NCBI GenBank assembly: GCA_016432325.1
Contig: CP066684.1
Coordinates: forward strand, 186,001-250,000
DNA length: 64,000 nucleotides
Source of the DNA: Candidatus Aenigmatarchaeota archaeon
Lineage (GTDB): Archaea > Aenigmatarchaeota > Aenigmatarchaeia > PWEA01 > JACQIF01
Direction of reading: 5' to 3'
Part shown: piece by piece, positions 42,591 to 51,651 of the stretch
Numbering within the stretch: the stretch's first letter is position 1
Layout: every line of letters begins with the position of its first letter
Position numbers and translations under genes: made by a program
Notes under the pieces: generated by a model
The model's input: only the letters and a program-made list of their open reading frames with translations
The model's database searches: none
What the model was told of the DNA's origin: nothing

Positions 42591-44717
42591 CTATTTCTTC
42601 TTCAGCCGTTCCGCGTACTCCTTGAGTTCCGCAACGGTCATCTGCAGTTGCTGGTTCTTTATCGCAAGCTCCTTCTTGGCCTCTTCCTTCTCGCGAACGG
42701 CCTCCTCGAGTCTCTCCTTCTCTTTCGTGATTTCCGGAGCTGTCATCTGCATGGCGAGCTTTAGGCTGATAAGCACGCGGTCAAACGCACGGGCAAGGTC
42801 GCCTATTTCGTCTTTCGACATCTTCAGCTTGTCGTCTATCGTAACGTCCGTCTTGCCCTGCGAGAGAGCCTCGACCGTCTGCCTCAGAGCCGCGGTCCGC
42901 GCGCGGAAGCCGTTGTAATAAGAATAAACAATGCTGAACAGCAGCAGGCTGGACGCCACGCCTGCAGCCAATATAAAGAGAGGTATCGCGCTCGCAGTTT
43001 CTGCCGCCGACCCTTTGAATACGACTATCCAATCCCTGCCTGCTACGGGAACGGCGGCAGTTCTCGTGAACACCGGCACCGTGCCAGAGCCGGATTCGTA
43101 GAGCAGGTTCTCCGGCCTGATGGCGCTGTCGTATATCTCTATTCCGACTCCCGGGTTCTCTCCTATCGCGCTTACTATCAAATCTTTCACGATTATCGGC
43201 CCTGAGACGAAACCGGTTATCGCATTGTTCCTTTCTTCAATCGTGGAGGGTTCGCCATCATAGACAGGCACGAATATTACAACATCTTTGAAGGGGACGC
43301 CTGCGACGTCCTGCACGATCGTCAGGGGACCGGTTATCACGGGCTGTCCTGTTTCCAGCGCCTGTTCCAGCGCGCGGCGCCTTGTCGGTTCAGAATAGAC
43401 GTCGTATCCTATCGCCTTTTCGTTGGCTTCGTCAAGAGGCTCCAGGTACGCAACAGGCACGTACGTCTCGCGGTCGCCTGCCGGCGTTACAGAGAATCCG
43501 GAGAGGCCTTCAGAACGCAGGCGCGCGACGAGCTCGTTGCGTTCGACGGCGCCCCGCACGTACGGATCGAACCCTATTCCCTGTATGCCCGGGAGGCGCC
43601 TCTTCAAATCCTGCGTTGCGGCGAACTTGCGCCACTTTGAACTATCCACCTCGACGCCCTCGGCGAACGCCTTGGCGTCTATCATCGCCTGTTCGTAACT
43701 GGCCATCCTCGTTCCGATGGACGATTCCAGTTTTCCGGTAAATGCGTTGAACGAATCGTGCGCGCGGGAAGCTTCTGCGGCGTCAGCGCTCTGCCACACG
43801 ATGAACGTAACTATCAAACCAACGACAAGAATGGCAAACGGCGCCAGCGTAGTCCAAGACGCGCCGACCAACACGTCTTCCTTGCCGCGGAGACGGAAGG
43901 CAATGGTAAGCAGCATAACGGCTAACGCCACGAATGCGCCAGGAATAGCCGTGTCATACCATAGCACCCTGTCACGCCGGATTTTCGCTTCCGCGATATG
44001 CGTCGCTATGCTTTCCTGCGTGTACTCGTTGTGGAACGAGTTCCACGGAGCTATTCTCTCGCCGGTACGGATGTTATAGTAGTAGGCGATCGTGCGGTCC
44101 TCGTACTTGACCAGATAACCGGAAGTCGGCTCTATCCATACCCGAAGGTTTATGTCCAGATTTACTCCGCGGGATTCCGGGACGCCCGGCAGATGGCCGA
44201 GATTGGCCGTCTGGTCTGCACGATAATCAGTCTCGTACCTGTATACCATGAGGCCGTTCAGCGTCTCCTCCCCCTTGAATATCAGATTGGCGGGCTCGTC
44301 GTAGTTGACGTGCCAGTAGACGTAGCCGCTTTTGTCGGCATGGCGCGGGCCGAAGAGATATCCATTGCGAACGCGGTCTCCGGCGTCCGCAACATGGCGT
44401 CCGCTCTTGGCGTCTATGCCGTAGAGGCGCTCCACGGAGAATATCTTCTCTCCGGTAGGCTTGCGCACGTTGAAGTTGTTTTTTATCGTGCGCACGTCTC
44501 CCTTGCTCGAGACGGTTTCGTAGGAGAACCGCGTCACAGAGCCGACCTTTCCATTATATGCGTCTGTTTCTTCATTGTAGAAATTGTCCGTCGACGCGAC
44601 GTCCGCGGAATAATGGAAGTTGTTCTGTATTTCAAGGGCTTCTGGCGTGACTGCGAAAGTCCACGCCAGCGCGACAGCCGCGAATATCGCGGCCGCGAAA
44701 ATCAGAGTCTTTTGCAA
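42591..44717 (-). CDS. Membrane sensor: PorA/DUF3068-like plus CHASE plus HAMP, no output domain
   Basis: 708 aa. TM1 lies at residues 5-25. An external domain of about 230 residues (NNFHYSADVASTDNFYNE, GYLVKYEDRTIAYYYN) resembles DUF3068/PorA-like proteins. Two helices follow at about 262-282 and 292-312. A CHASE-like ligand domain comes next (LKRRLPGIQGIGFDPYV, VPVAYLEPLDEANEKAIGYDVYSEP). TM4 is near 575-598, then HAMP with a DEIGDLARAFDRVLISLK motif and a coiled coil to the end. There is no kinase, methyl-accepting or cyclase domain. Downstream of the double KaiC gene in one operon (38-nt gap) and tail to tail with H-NOX. Confidence 0.8.
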   Translation of the reverse strand: MQKTLIFAAAIFAAVALAWTFAVTPEALEIQNNFHYSADVASTDNFYNEETDAYNGKVGSVTRFSYETVSSKGDVRTIKNNFNVRKPTGEKIFSVERLYGIDAKSGRHVADAGDRVRNGYLFGPRHADKSGYVYWHVNYDEPANLIFKGEETLNGLMVYRYETDYRADQTANLGHLPGVPESRGVNLDINLRVWIEPTSGYLVKYEDRTIAYYYNIRTGERIAPWNSFHNEYTQESIATHIAEAKIRRDRVLWYDTAIPGAFVALAVMLLTIAFRLRGKEDVLVGASWTTLAPFAILVVGLIVTFIVWQSADAAEASRAHDSFNAFTGKLESSIGTRMASYEQAMIDAKAFAEGVEVDSSKWRKFAATQDLKRRLPGIQGIGFDPYVRGAVERNELVARLRSEGLSGFSVTPAGDRETYVPVAYLEPLDEANEKAIGYDVYSEPTRRRALEQALETGQPVITGPLTIVQDVAGVPFKDVVIFVPVYDGEPSTIEERNNAITGFVSGPIIVKDLIVSAIGENPGVGIEIYDSAIRPENLLYESGSGTVPVFTRTAAVPVAGRDWIVVFKGSAAETASAIPLFILAAGVASSLLLFSIVYSYYNGFRARTAALRQTVEALSQGKTDVTIDDKLKMSKDEIGDLARAFDRVLISLKLAMQMTAPEITKEKERLEEAVREKEEAKKELAIKNQQLQMTVAELKEYAERLKKK

Positions 44718-44755
44718 TCCATCACCTTGTCAGTGGTCGGGGCAAAGGAAACAAC

Positions 44756-46480
44756 CTAAGTCTTGAGGAATTTCCCAACGATGTCGCCTTCGCCGACGGC
44801 GTGTTCGCCCTTGAGGATGCGTCGCACGCTGTCCTTGAACTGGGCGGCGGAAGCGCTTGTCATCACGCCTTTCTTCGACAGGCCGTCTATGTAGGACTCT
44901 ATGTTTTCGAGCGTGAGGCCCTTCTTCGCAACCTCGGCATATGACTGGGTTCCCATGGGGCCTATGGCCTTTGAGAATGCGGTCTGCAGCTCCTCCTCCA
45001 CGGTCGCCGACACCTTTCGCGTAGAGCCGCTGAGGACTCCTTCATATCCGCTGAGAGCCGGTCCTATGACGTATCCGTCGTCCCCTATTGAAAATGTCCG
45101 CAACCCCTTGCTGTGGGCCGTTCCGCGCACCTTGATTATGGAAAGTACGTGACGCAGCTCGCCGGAGATCTCAACGAACCTGAGAGAGATTATGTTGTCG
45201 AGCATGGTGGAGATGTTGGCCTCTGTGAGTTTCGACGTTCCCACGAGCTCGGACGTTGCCACAGTGAAACACGCGGCCACGCCCTTCTGTTTCATGAGGC
45301 TGTTCAGCCTGCGGGCAAAGTCCACGAAATGCCTCTGGGGGAAAGAGGCTTCGAACGCCGACAGGGAGTCGACAACGCATCTCTTGACGCCGCGCTCTTC
45401 CATAATCTTCTTTATGTCGGCCAGGTGCTCCTCGGGCATCATCTCGCCCGGATACAGAGTGCGTATCGTGAGGAGTCCGCGGCGCTCGTACTCCGCAAAG
45501 TCCCATCCGAGGCTTCTGGCGTTCCTGATTATCTGGTCCCTGCTCTCCTCGAATCCCGCGTAGAGGCAGGGCTCTCCCTTGGCGACGCCTTCATTAACGA
45601 ACTGCATGCACAGAACGGTCTTTCCGGTGCCTGTGGGCCCGGAGACGAGTGTTGTGGAGCCGCGGAATACCCCGCCTAGAAGCATGGCGTCAAGCTCTTC
45701 CGAACCGGTGGAAACGCGTTCTGTGCTGGCCTGATATAGAAGAGTCGTGCGCAGCTTCGGGAAGATGATGATTCCGTTCTTGGTTATGCGGAACGACATC
45801 TCTTCCTCGTCGTAGCCGCGGCCTCTTACCTTGACTATGCCGACGGTCCTGTAAGGGCCGGTTTCCATCGCCGCGTGGTCCAGCACGAGTATTACGTCAG
45901 AGATGAACTCCTCCACGCCGTGGACGGACAGTCTGGACTTCTCCGTTATCTCGCCTGTCATCACTGTCGTGCAGCCGAGCGCCGCGAGCGACGTGCCAAG
46001 CTCGAAGATGAACTTGCGTATCTCGGCCTTGCTGTCAAGTCCGTACGTTATCGCAGTCATTGAGTCGATGCACAGGCGCTTGGCGTTGTTTTCTTTGACA
46101 TGCTTTTCCAAAAAAGCGATTACTTCGTCCGTTTTGAAGACGTCCGCGGCGCTCAGCAAAGAACGCATGTCGAGTATCTTTACCTTCTCCTGCTCGAGGA
46201 CGCTCCTGTCGTAAAAGGACAGCGTCTCGAGATTCTTCACGGACTTGAAGAGCGGTTCGGTGAGCGTGACGTAAACGCCGTTCTCGCCGTTCTTCGCGCC
46301 TTCGAAGAGCCACTGGAAGGAGAATACGGTCTTCCCGGTGCCTGAAGTGCCGGCCAAGAGCACGGCCGATTCCTTCGGGAAGCCTCCTCCCAGCACGCGG
46401 TCCAGTTCGACGATGCCTGTCGGGGAACTTTCCGAGACAGGCTCGGGTTTAGGAAACGAAGGTTTCTTCGGGGCCGGCAT
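44756..46480 (-). CDS. Double-domain KaiC ATPase
   Basis: 574 aa. Domain 1 has LAGTSGTGKTVFSFQWL (Walker A) and RLCIDSMTAITYGL. Domain 2 has LVSGPTGTGKTVLCMQFV and RCVVDSLSAFEASF. Catalytic Glu candidates include VTLTEP and GFEESRDQ. The C-terminal 90 residues form a helical tail (EELQTAFSKAIGPMG..., ENIESYIDGLSKKGVM). Probably a signalling hub rather than a clock ATPase, working with the adjacent membrane sensor. Confidence 0.92.
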   Translation of the reverse strand: MPAPKKPSFPKPEPVSESSPTGIVELDRVLGGGFPKESAVLLAGTSGTGKTVFSFQWLFEGAKNGENGVYVTLTEPLFKSVKNLETLSFYDRSVLEQEKVKILDMRSLLSAADVFKTDEVIAFLEKHVKENNAKRLCIDSMTAITYGLDSKAEIRKFIFELGTSLAALGCTTVMTGEITEKSRLSVHGVEEFISDVILVLDHAAMETGPYRTVGIVKVRGRGYDEEEMSFRITKNGIIIFPKLRTTLLYQASTERVSTGSEELDAMLLGGVFRGSTTLVSGPTGTGKTVLCMQFVNEGVAKGEPCLYAGFEESRDQIIRNARSLGWDFAEYERRGLLTIRTLYPGEMMPEEHLADIKKIMEERGVKRCVVDSLSAFEASFPQRHFVDFARRLNSLMKQKGVAACFTVATSELVGTSKLTEANISTMLDNIISLRFVEISGELRHVLSIIKVRGTAHSKGLRTFSIGDDGYVIGPALSGYEGVLSGSTRKVSATVEEELQTAFSKAIGPMGTQSYAEVAKKGLTLENIESYIDGLSKKGVMTSASAAQFKDSVRRILKGEHAVGEGDIVGKFLKT

Positions 46481-46566
46481 ACGTTGCTATCCTCGCGACC
46501 CGTTATTAAAGGTTTAACGCGGGCGCGGTAAACTTAAAATGGCGGTTTTAAAGGTTTTGGCTGGCC

Positions 46567-46893
46567 CTAGTGGAGGTTTCTTTTGGCAGTTTCCAGGAAC
46601 TCCACCAGCTTCTCGTCCGAGTCCACGTATGTCCATGCGACGTTCATGGCCTTCGTGAGCGCCGCGAGCTCGCGTTCTATGACGCGGCGCGTGACTTCGT
46701 CGTCACTGACAAGCACGTGGACGCATTTGTCGTCTATCAGCGCCGCGGGCCCGTTGTCGTCTTCGGGGTTCATCGACGCTACCGTCAGGACGATGTCACC
46801 GTCCTCATTGACGAGGTCTATGGAATCCGCAGGAAGCTCTCCGAGAGGCCACACCTTTATACTCCTGAGATTCTCGTCTCCGTGGAGGCTCAT
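46567..46893 (-). CDS. Unknown 108-aa acidic protein
   Basis: Alpha/beta protein (SIKVWPLGELPADSIDLVNEDGDIVLTVASMNPED, then VHVLVSDDEVTRRVIERELAALTKAMNVAW). No known family. GGTTATATC lies about 25 bp upstream. Just upstream of the KaiC/sensor operon on the same strand. Confidence 0.58.
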   Translation of the reverse strand: MSLHGDENLRSIKVWPLGELPADSIDLVNEDGDIVLTVASMNPEDDNGPAALIDDKCVHVLVSDDEVTRRVIERELAALTKAMNVAWTYVDSDEKLVEFLETAKRNLH

Positions 46894-46979
46894 AGTGTGT
46901 TTGCGCGTCCAAAAGATATAACCCGGACGCCGGAAAAGATATTTATTGACAAGCTTGCGAATTTCAGTCCAGTCGGCCG

Positions 46980-47618
46980 GTGTTTTGTGTGGTATTCTTT
47001 CCCCTGCGCGATGAAGGCGGCTCAGGAGGCGACTGGGTCAACAAGGGAATCATTATTCTGTGCGTCTTGATATTTCTCGCCACGCTTCCTATACACGACT
47101 ACGTCGTCGGCAACTTCGGCGTCGTTCCTGTCGAGGTCGCGGCAGGCGCGTCGCTCCTAACGTTACTGACGTCGATGTTCCTGCACGGAGGCTTCGTGCA
47201 CCTTCTGGGCAACATGTGGTATCTGTGGATATTCGGCGACAATGTCGAGCGCTCGATGGGCCACGCGCGTTACGCGGCGTTCTACCTTCTGGTCGGTCTG
47301 GCCGGTTCGCTCGCTCACATCGCGTCTGACCCAACGTCTACCATTCCAACCATAGGCGCGTCCGGCGCCATTTCAGGCGTGCTCGGCGCGTATCTTCTCC
47401 TGCACCCGCACAACAGGATAGACGCGATAACGACGATGGGCGTTCTCGCTCACGTGCAGATAAACGCCAAGTGGGTAATCGGTGCGTGGTTCGTCATACA
47501 GCTGTTCTTCTCCGGGTTCTCGCTGCTCGGCGCTGAAACGGGCGTGGCGTATCTGGCGCACGTCGGAGGATTCGTCGCGGGTTACGCGCTGGCGAGGCTG
47601 TTCGTTAAGAGGGTTTGA
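46980..47618 (+). CDS. Rhomboid family intramembrane serine protease
   Basis: About 212 aa, six helices. LTSMFLHGGFVHLLGNMWYLWIFGDNVE, the catalytic Ser in IGASGAISGVLGAYLL, and His in YLAHVGGFVAGY. GTG start at 46980 (46989 also possible), following AAGATATTTATTG. It cleaves transmembrane substrates. Confidence 0.92.
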   Translation: MFCVVFFPLRDEGGSGGDWVNKGIIILCVLIFLATLPIHDYVVGNFGVVPVEVAAGASLLTLLTSMFLHGGFVHLLGNMWYLWIFGDNVERSMGHARYAAFYLLVGLAGSLAHIASDPTSTIPTIGASGAISGVLGAYLLLHPHNRIDAITTMGVLAHVQINAKWVIGAWFVIQLFFSGFSLLGAETGVAYLAHVGGFVAGYALARLFVKRV

Positions 47619-48162
47619 ATTTGGTCAGGTCGGTGGCTGATATGGATTCTTTGTAGTTCCAATTCCTGAGGATTTCATCCAGAGCCCTTACGACTTCCGT
47701 ATCCACAACGCGGCCCATTCTTAATACGGGCGCATAGCGGTTGCTTACACTTGCGGATGGAAACTCCTTGCCGGCCTCTTCCATAAAATCTACTATCGGC
47801 TTGGTTGGTATGATTGTTGTGCCGTAAGTGTAGTCGCTCAGGCGGCGCGTTCGCGCACCACACCCCTTGAGGGCCTCGCGGGCTGTCATGTAGTCCGTGA
47901 CGTCTGACCACGGTCTGACATACTCCTTGCCTCCCGCCTTGAAAATCTTGCCTGTCAGCGCATACGCTGTGAATCCGTCTGCCTTTTCTTCGTTTGTAAT
48001 AAGGTACACTGGCTTCTCTGACGCCATACCCACTGTGACGACAGCTGCCGCCTCGAGAAGCATGCGCTGTGCCGCCGGCGCAACGAGAAGTTCGCCGTCA
48101 GGCGCTATTCGTTCGTCCTTCGGCACAAGCCATTTGGCGTCTTTTCCGCGCGCCTTCTTCAT
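47605..48162 (-). CDS. Unknown 185-aa protein
   Basis: Soluble alpha/beta protein (APAAQRMLLEAAAVVTVGMASEKPVYLITNEEKADGFTAYALTGKIF, RRLSDYTYGTTIIPTKPIVDFM). No recognised family. 3' end overlaps the rhomboid gene by 14 nt. Confidence 0.58.
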   Translation of the reverse strand: MKKARGKDAKWLVPKDERIAPDGELLVAPAAQRMLLEAAAVVTVGMASEKPVYLITNEEKADGFTAYALTGKIFKAGGKEYVRPWSDVTDYMTAREALKGCGARTRRLSDYTYGTTIIPTKPIVDFMEEAGKEFPSASVSNRYAPVLRMGRVVDTEVVRALDEILRNWNYKESISATDLTKFKPS

Positions 48163-48194
48163 ACATTGTCATTTCTGGCAATCTTTAAATAGCG

Positions 48195-48461
48195 CTACAG
48201 CCAGCTCACGCGCGCCCCGCACTCACAAACTTTCTTGTCCGTCAGCGAACCACAGGAAGGGCACGAAGCGATGCGCACCGTCCGCACGTGGAACCTGCCT
48301 TTGAAGAATATTCTGGAGATTGCGTAAGCCGTTGCAAGCAGGCCTATGAGGGCCAGCCCGACGATTAACCCCGCTCCCAAAAGGGCAACCCCGAGAATGG
48401 CCAGAGCTACCAGACCAACGACGGACAATATTCTGTTCGCGGCGTCCTTGACTGCGCGCAT
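48195..48461 (-). CDS. Membrane protein with C-terminal zinc ribbon
   Basis: 88 aa. Two hydrophobic helices (ILSVVGLVALAILGVALLGAGLIVGLALIGLLATAYAISRIF) precede a ribbon, CPSCGSLTDKKVCECGARVSWL. Start at ATG 48461, about 27 bp after CTTATTTAAG; an ATG at 48476 would lie too near that box. The same near-palindromic box may drive the divergent gene at 48521. Confidence 0.62.
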   Translation of the reverse strand: MRAVKDAANRILSVVGLVALAILGVALLGAGLIVGLALIGLLATAYAISRIFFKGRFHVRTVRIASCPSCGSLTDKKVCECGARVSWL

Positions 48462-48520
48462 GGATGGAATTGCCATCTCAATCTTAAATAAGTTGCTGGT
48501 TCTTGACGTGTGGGCGTAAT

Positions 48521-48883
48521 ATGGCAAAGGACGATGCGAGGAAGCCGACTAGGACAAAAGACGTAATCTTCCACTTTGACCGCGGAGCCGTGCGCGGCGG
48601 GTTCGGCAACATGGTCTCCGCGCTGCCCCCGGAGCTCAGGGACGGCCACACGCCTCTTCTCGTGGACCGCTCCGGCTTCGGCGCCTACGTCGGTTCCTAC
48701 AGGCTGCCGGCCGCGCTGGTCGTCGAAACGAGGGAGAAGGCCGCAGGCCTCGAACCCCTGTTCGCACCCAATGGCATAGGACTCTACTATCTGGACTCGA
48801 AAGGCAACATAGTCTGTTACAGTAAGGCGTCCGCCCGGCCGGAAGAGACAAAGGAAAGAAAGCGCGTTCTGGGCCTGTTTTAA
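48521..48883 (+). CDS. Unknown 120-aa protein
   Basis: Single mixed domain (DVIFHFDRGAVRGGFGNMVSALPPEL, TPLLVDRSGFGAYVGSYRLPAALVVETREKAAGLEP, GLYYLDSKGNIVCYSK). No recognised family. CTTAAATAAG lies about 30 bp upstream. Confidence 0.58.
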   Translation: MAKDDARKPTRTKDVIFHFDRGAVRGGFGNMVSALPPELRDGHTPLLVDRSGFGAYVGSYRLPAALVVETREKAAGLEPLFAPNGIGLYYLDSKGNIVCYSKASARPEETKERKRVLGLF

Positions 48884-48907
48884 TAATAGAGCGCATGATA
48901 TAGTCTC

Positions 48908-49315
48908 ATGCAAGTCTTGCCGATGGTGTTCGTGCTGGTTATCGTGTCCGGTTGCGTCAACGGCGAGGACTTTCGCGCGGGCCTGAACGTTCTCATCGGC
49001 GCGCCTGAAGAGAAGGAAAACGTTGAACAGACAGTGGCCTGCCTGGGAGTCTCTTTCGACGTGAACTCCGCGAGATGGTCTGGTACAGAACTTGACGTAA
49101 CGGTTGAGAACACGGGAAGCGACGATTTGGAAGGTTTCACGATAATGGCGTCCTCGTCTCGAGGAACGGTCACGACAACCACGGATGAGTTCATCCCCGC
49201 GGGCGGGCTGGAAACAATCGCGGTCGTTACGAGCGACATGCCCGATAACGTAACGGTCTATCACACGCCGTGCCCCGATTATAGGAAGAGCACAACAACA
49301 ATTCTAGCGGAATAA
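48908..49315 (+). CDS. Putative lipoprotein with beta-sandwich domain
   Basis: 135 aa. The signal MQVLPMVFVLVIVSGC has a lipobox-like SGC. The exported part (VNSARWSGTELDVTVENTGSDDLEGFTIMASSSRG) looks like a CARDB/FxLYD-type immunoglobulin-like fold. Function unknown. The palindrome copy at 49316 begins directly after its stop. Confidence 0.65.
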   Translation: MQVLPMVFVLVIVSGCVNGEDFRAGLNVLIGAPEEKENVEQTVACLGVSFDVNSARWSGTELDVTVENTGSDDLEGFTIMASSSRGTVTTTTDEFIPAGGLETIAVVTSDMPDNVTVYHTPCPDYRKSTTTILAE

Positions 49316-49510
49316 TGAAACAGCGGTTTCAACAGCCGCTTGCTAGCGGCATAACGGCAACCTGTAACTGAGGTTCCAGTAGCCGTTATTCTAGCGGCAT
49401 AACGGCATGCTCTCCTTGGCTCAGCTCTTTTTATCCCCCTGAGAATCTCGTGTTGCCCAAAGTGTGCATTTGAAACCGCGGTTTCAATGGTCGCCTGTCA
49501 GCGGCAGGGT
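49316..49510. repeat. Cluster of dispersed palindromic repeats
   Basis: TGAAACAGCGGTTTCA (49316-49331) and the perfect palindrome TGAAACCGCGGTTTCA (49471-49486). Each is followed by an AAnnGnCGC...AGCGGCA tail. Between them a diverged copy (GTAACTGAGGTTCC...) ends with a second CTAGCGGCATAACGGC, 48 bp after the first at 49343. No gene seen here; the next start is 49539. Confidence 0.75.
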
Positions 49511-49538
49511 GTGTTATTGAGCGACAGAGGTGCCGGAT

Positions 49539-50147
49539 ATGAAAACATTGGTAATGGAAAACGGAAAGGTATGGGTGGGAGCGCCCAAACTCGAGCGCGT
49601 GATGGGAATAGAGCACGGTTTAATCGTGCTTCGCTCGCGCGACAAACGCCTGCTTCACAGGCTGGCCGCCACGGCGCTCCTGAAGAACCGTGACGCGGAC
49701 GCGAAGACGTTCTACCTCTACGCCGCGCCTGACTTCCTGAACGCGTACGCGGAGTTCATAACCAAGGCTTCACAGGACCTGGGAATAGACTGGGAGACGC
49801 TCATGCAAACCGCGCATTTTTCGAACTTTTCCACAGAAAGCCCGACAAAGATGGAGGAGCAGTGGATGCGCGTCGAAGAGAATGCCGAGGACACGAGGCT
49901 CGTCGTCCTGGATTCCGTGGGGTATCACGCCGGACGGGACGCGTATCTCGTGGACAGGCTAAACCGTCTCTGCTATTACAAGAATGCGATTGGACTGGTC
50001 CTTGATTCGTCTGAGGAGCCCAACCCGACACTTGAGCGGCTGGCGAGCGTTGTTGTTGACCTGAACGCACGGGACCATGGCGGCATAGAGGTTTTCCTCA
50101 GAAAGCATCCAAGGCTGCCGCAGACCATATTTTTGATGAGCGGTTAG
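49539..50147 (+). CDS. Unknown protein, possibly a P-loop-less RecA-like fold
   Basis: About 202 aa. TRLVVLDSVGYHAGRDAYLVDRLNRLCYYKNAIGLVLDSS recalls the Walker B region of KaiC relatives, and FYLYAAPDFLNAYAEFI the strand before it, but no Walker A exists. Call is weak. GAGGTG sits 7 nt before the ATG. Overlaps the convergent gene by 4 nt. Confidence 0.55.
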   Translation: MKTLVMENGKVWVGAPKLERVMGIEHGLIVLRSRDKRLLHRLAATALLKNRDADAKTFYLYAAPDFLNAYAEFITKASQDLGIDWETLMQTAHFSNFSTESPTKMEEQWMRVEENAEDTRLVVLDSVGYHAGRDAYLVDRLNRLCYYKNAIGLVLDSSEEPNPTLERLASVVVDLNARDHGGIEVFLRKHPRLPQTIFLMSG

Positions 50148-50455
50148 GCGTCAAAAGGAACGTAGCCGACGAAACGGCCTCCTTCGGGAAGCACCTCTCT
50201 TATCCTCTTTTTATGTTCTGCAAGAACGATCCCTCTCCTCACGATATGAGGGTGTATTTTCAATGGCGATTCCTTCAGAGCATCTGTAATGCCCGCCTCT
50301 ATAGTCTCGTATTCGACGGGCTTGGGATCTTTCGCGTATCGTTGCCTCACTATCTCGTCTACGTACTGCCAAACCGGCTTCTCTACGAAGTTTTTGCCGG
50401 GCACGCCTCTCCTGCTCATATCCCTGCCTTGCATCATGGCCTGTTTGGGCGGCAT
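50144..50455 (-). CDS. Unknown 103-aa basic protein
   Basis: Begins MPPKQAMMQGRDMSRRGVPG and continues KPVWQYVDEIVRQRYAKDPKPVEYETIEAGI. Helical, basic. No recognised family. Divergent from the 50488 gene with an ACGATTTAAAG box between them. Confidence 0.55.
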   Translation of the reverse strand: MPPKQAMMQGRDMSRRGVPGKNFVEKPVWQYVDEIVRQRYAKDPKPVEYETIEAGITDALKESPLKIHPHIVRRGIVLAEHKKRIREVLPEGGRFVGYVPFDA

Positions 50456-50487
50456 AACGATTTAAAGCACGGCTCCGCACATTGGGC

Positions 50488-50697
50488 ATGCCTTCCAAAG
50501 ACGATATCAAAAAGACGATTGAAGACCTGAGAGGAATTCTGCAGCGCAACATCCCCGATGATGACAAGAGCGTATTGCGCGGAGTGATCGACTCGCTGGA
50601 GGACTTTCTCAAGATACCGTATGACGAAGAAGGCTCTCCGTTCCAGCAGAAGAAGCATTACGGAACGATTTACAAGAAGAGAGTTGGTAAAATATAA
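50488..50697 (+). CDS. Small helical protein of unknown function
   Basis: 69 aa (MPSKDDIKKTIEDLRGILQRNIPDDDKSVLRGVIDSLEDFLKI...). Two amphipathic helices. ATG 50488 is about 27 bp after CGATTTAAAG. No family recognised. Confidence 0.55.
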   Translation: MPSKDDIKKTIEDLRGILQRNIPDDDKSVLRGVIDSLEDFLKIPYDEEGSPFQQKKHYGTIYKKRVGKI

Positions 50698-50733
50698 CAC
50701 GACTATTTTAACAGGCTCGACCAACTCTTACGC

Positions 50734-51621
50734 ATGCTCGCATCCCGCGGCAAGCCCGACTGGCTCAAGATACGCGCGCCTACTGATACTAAGAAGTTCG
50801 ACCACATAAAGTCCACGTTAAGAAAGCACGGTTTGCACACCGTTTGTGAAGAGTCCCACTGCCCGAACGTGCCGGACTGCTGGGCGAACGAAGGAACGGC
50901 CACGTTCATGGTTCTCGGCGACGAGTGCACGCGAGGATGCAAGTTCTGCAACGTCAAGACACGCTGGTCGGCGAAGCCGCCGGACGCCGACGAACCTCAA
51001 AAACTGGCGCGCGCGGTTGCAGAAATCGGGCTGGACTATATCGTGATAACGAGTGTCGATCGCGACGACCTCAAAGACCAGGGCTCTGCGCATTTCGCCG
51101 CGTGCATCCGCGCCGTCAAGGCGCTCGCACCAGAGATGCTCGTCGAGGTCCTGACGCCTGATTTCCGCGGCGATAGGGAATGCATAAGAACCGTGGTGGA
51201 AGCGAACCCGAATGTCTATGCGCATAACATCGAAACCGTCAGAAGGCTGCAGAGTACGGCACGCGATAAGCGCGCCGGCTACGAACAGTCGCTTGGCGTA
51301 CTGCGCTACATCAAAGACCTCAATCCGAAAATCTATACAAAATCCTCGATAATCGTGGGCTTCGGCGAAACTCAGGAAGAAGTTCTTCAAACCATGGACG
51401 ACCTGCGCGCGTCGCGCGTCGACATCCTGACTATCGGCCAGTACCTGAGACCGAGTGAGTGGCACTTGCCCGTAACGGAATACGTCAAGCCCGAAGTCTT
51501 CGAACTCTACAAGCAGGAGGCTCTGAGGAGGGGCTTCCTGTTCGTTGCCGCGGGACCGTTCGTCCGTTCTTCATACAAGGCAGGCGAGCTGTTCATAAAG
51601 CATGCGCTGCAAAAAGCATAA
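50734..51621 (+). CDS. lipA: Lipoyl synthase
   Basis: 295 aa radical SAM enzyme. The auxiliary cluster is in CEESHCPNVPDCW, and the SAM cluster in ECTRGCKFCNVKT. VITSVDRDDLKDQGSAHFA, HNIETVRRLQ, KSSIIVGFGET and the C-terminal GPFVRSSYKAG (Ser ligand) follow. It inserts sulfurs into octanoyl-E2. Located with LipB and the 2-oxoacid dehydrogenase genes it serves. Confidence 0.97.
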   Translation: MLASRGKPDWLKIRAPTDTKKFDHIKSTLRKHGLHTVCEESHCPNVPDCWANEGTATFMVLGDECTRGCKFCNVKTRWSAKPPDADEPQKLARAVAEIGLDYIVITSVDRDDLKDQGSAHFAACIRAVKALAPEMLVEVLTPDFRGDRECIRTVVEANPNVYAHNIETVRRLQSTARDKRAGYEQSLGVLRYIKDLNPKIYTKSSIIVGFGETQEEVLQTMDDLRASRVDILTIGQYLRPSEWHLPVTEYVKPEVFELYKQEALRRGFLFVAAGPFVRSSYKAGELFIKHALQKA

Positions 51622-51651
51622 CTTTATTACGACGAACGGCGTTCTCTTTCA

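Noticed and set aside
49316-49538. tRNA or other structured RNA gene
   Set aside because: No acceptor-stem pairing with a T-loop sequence could be found on either strand; the structure is explained by the repeated palindromes.
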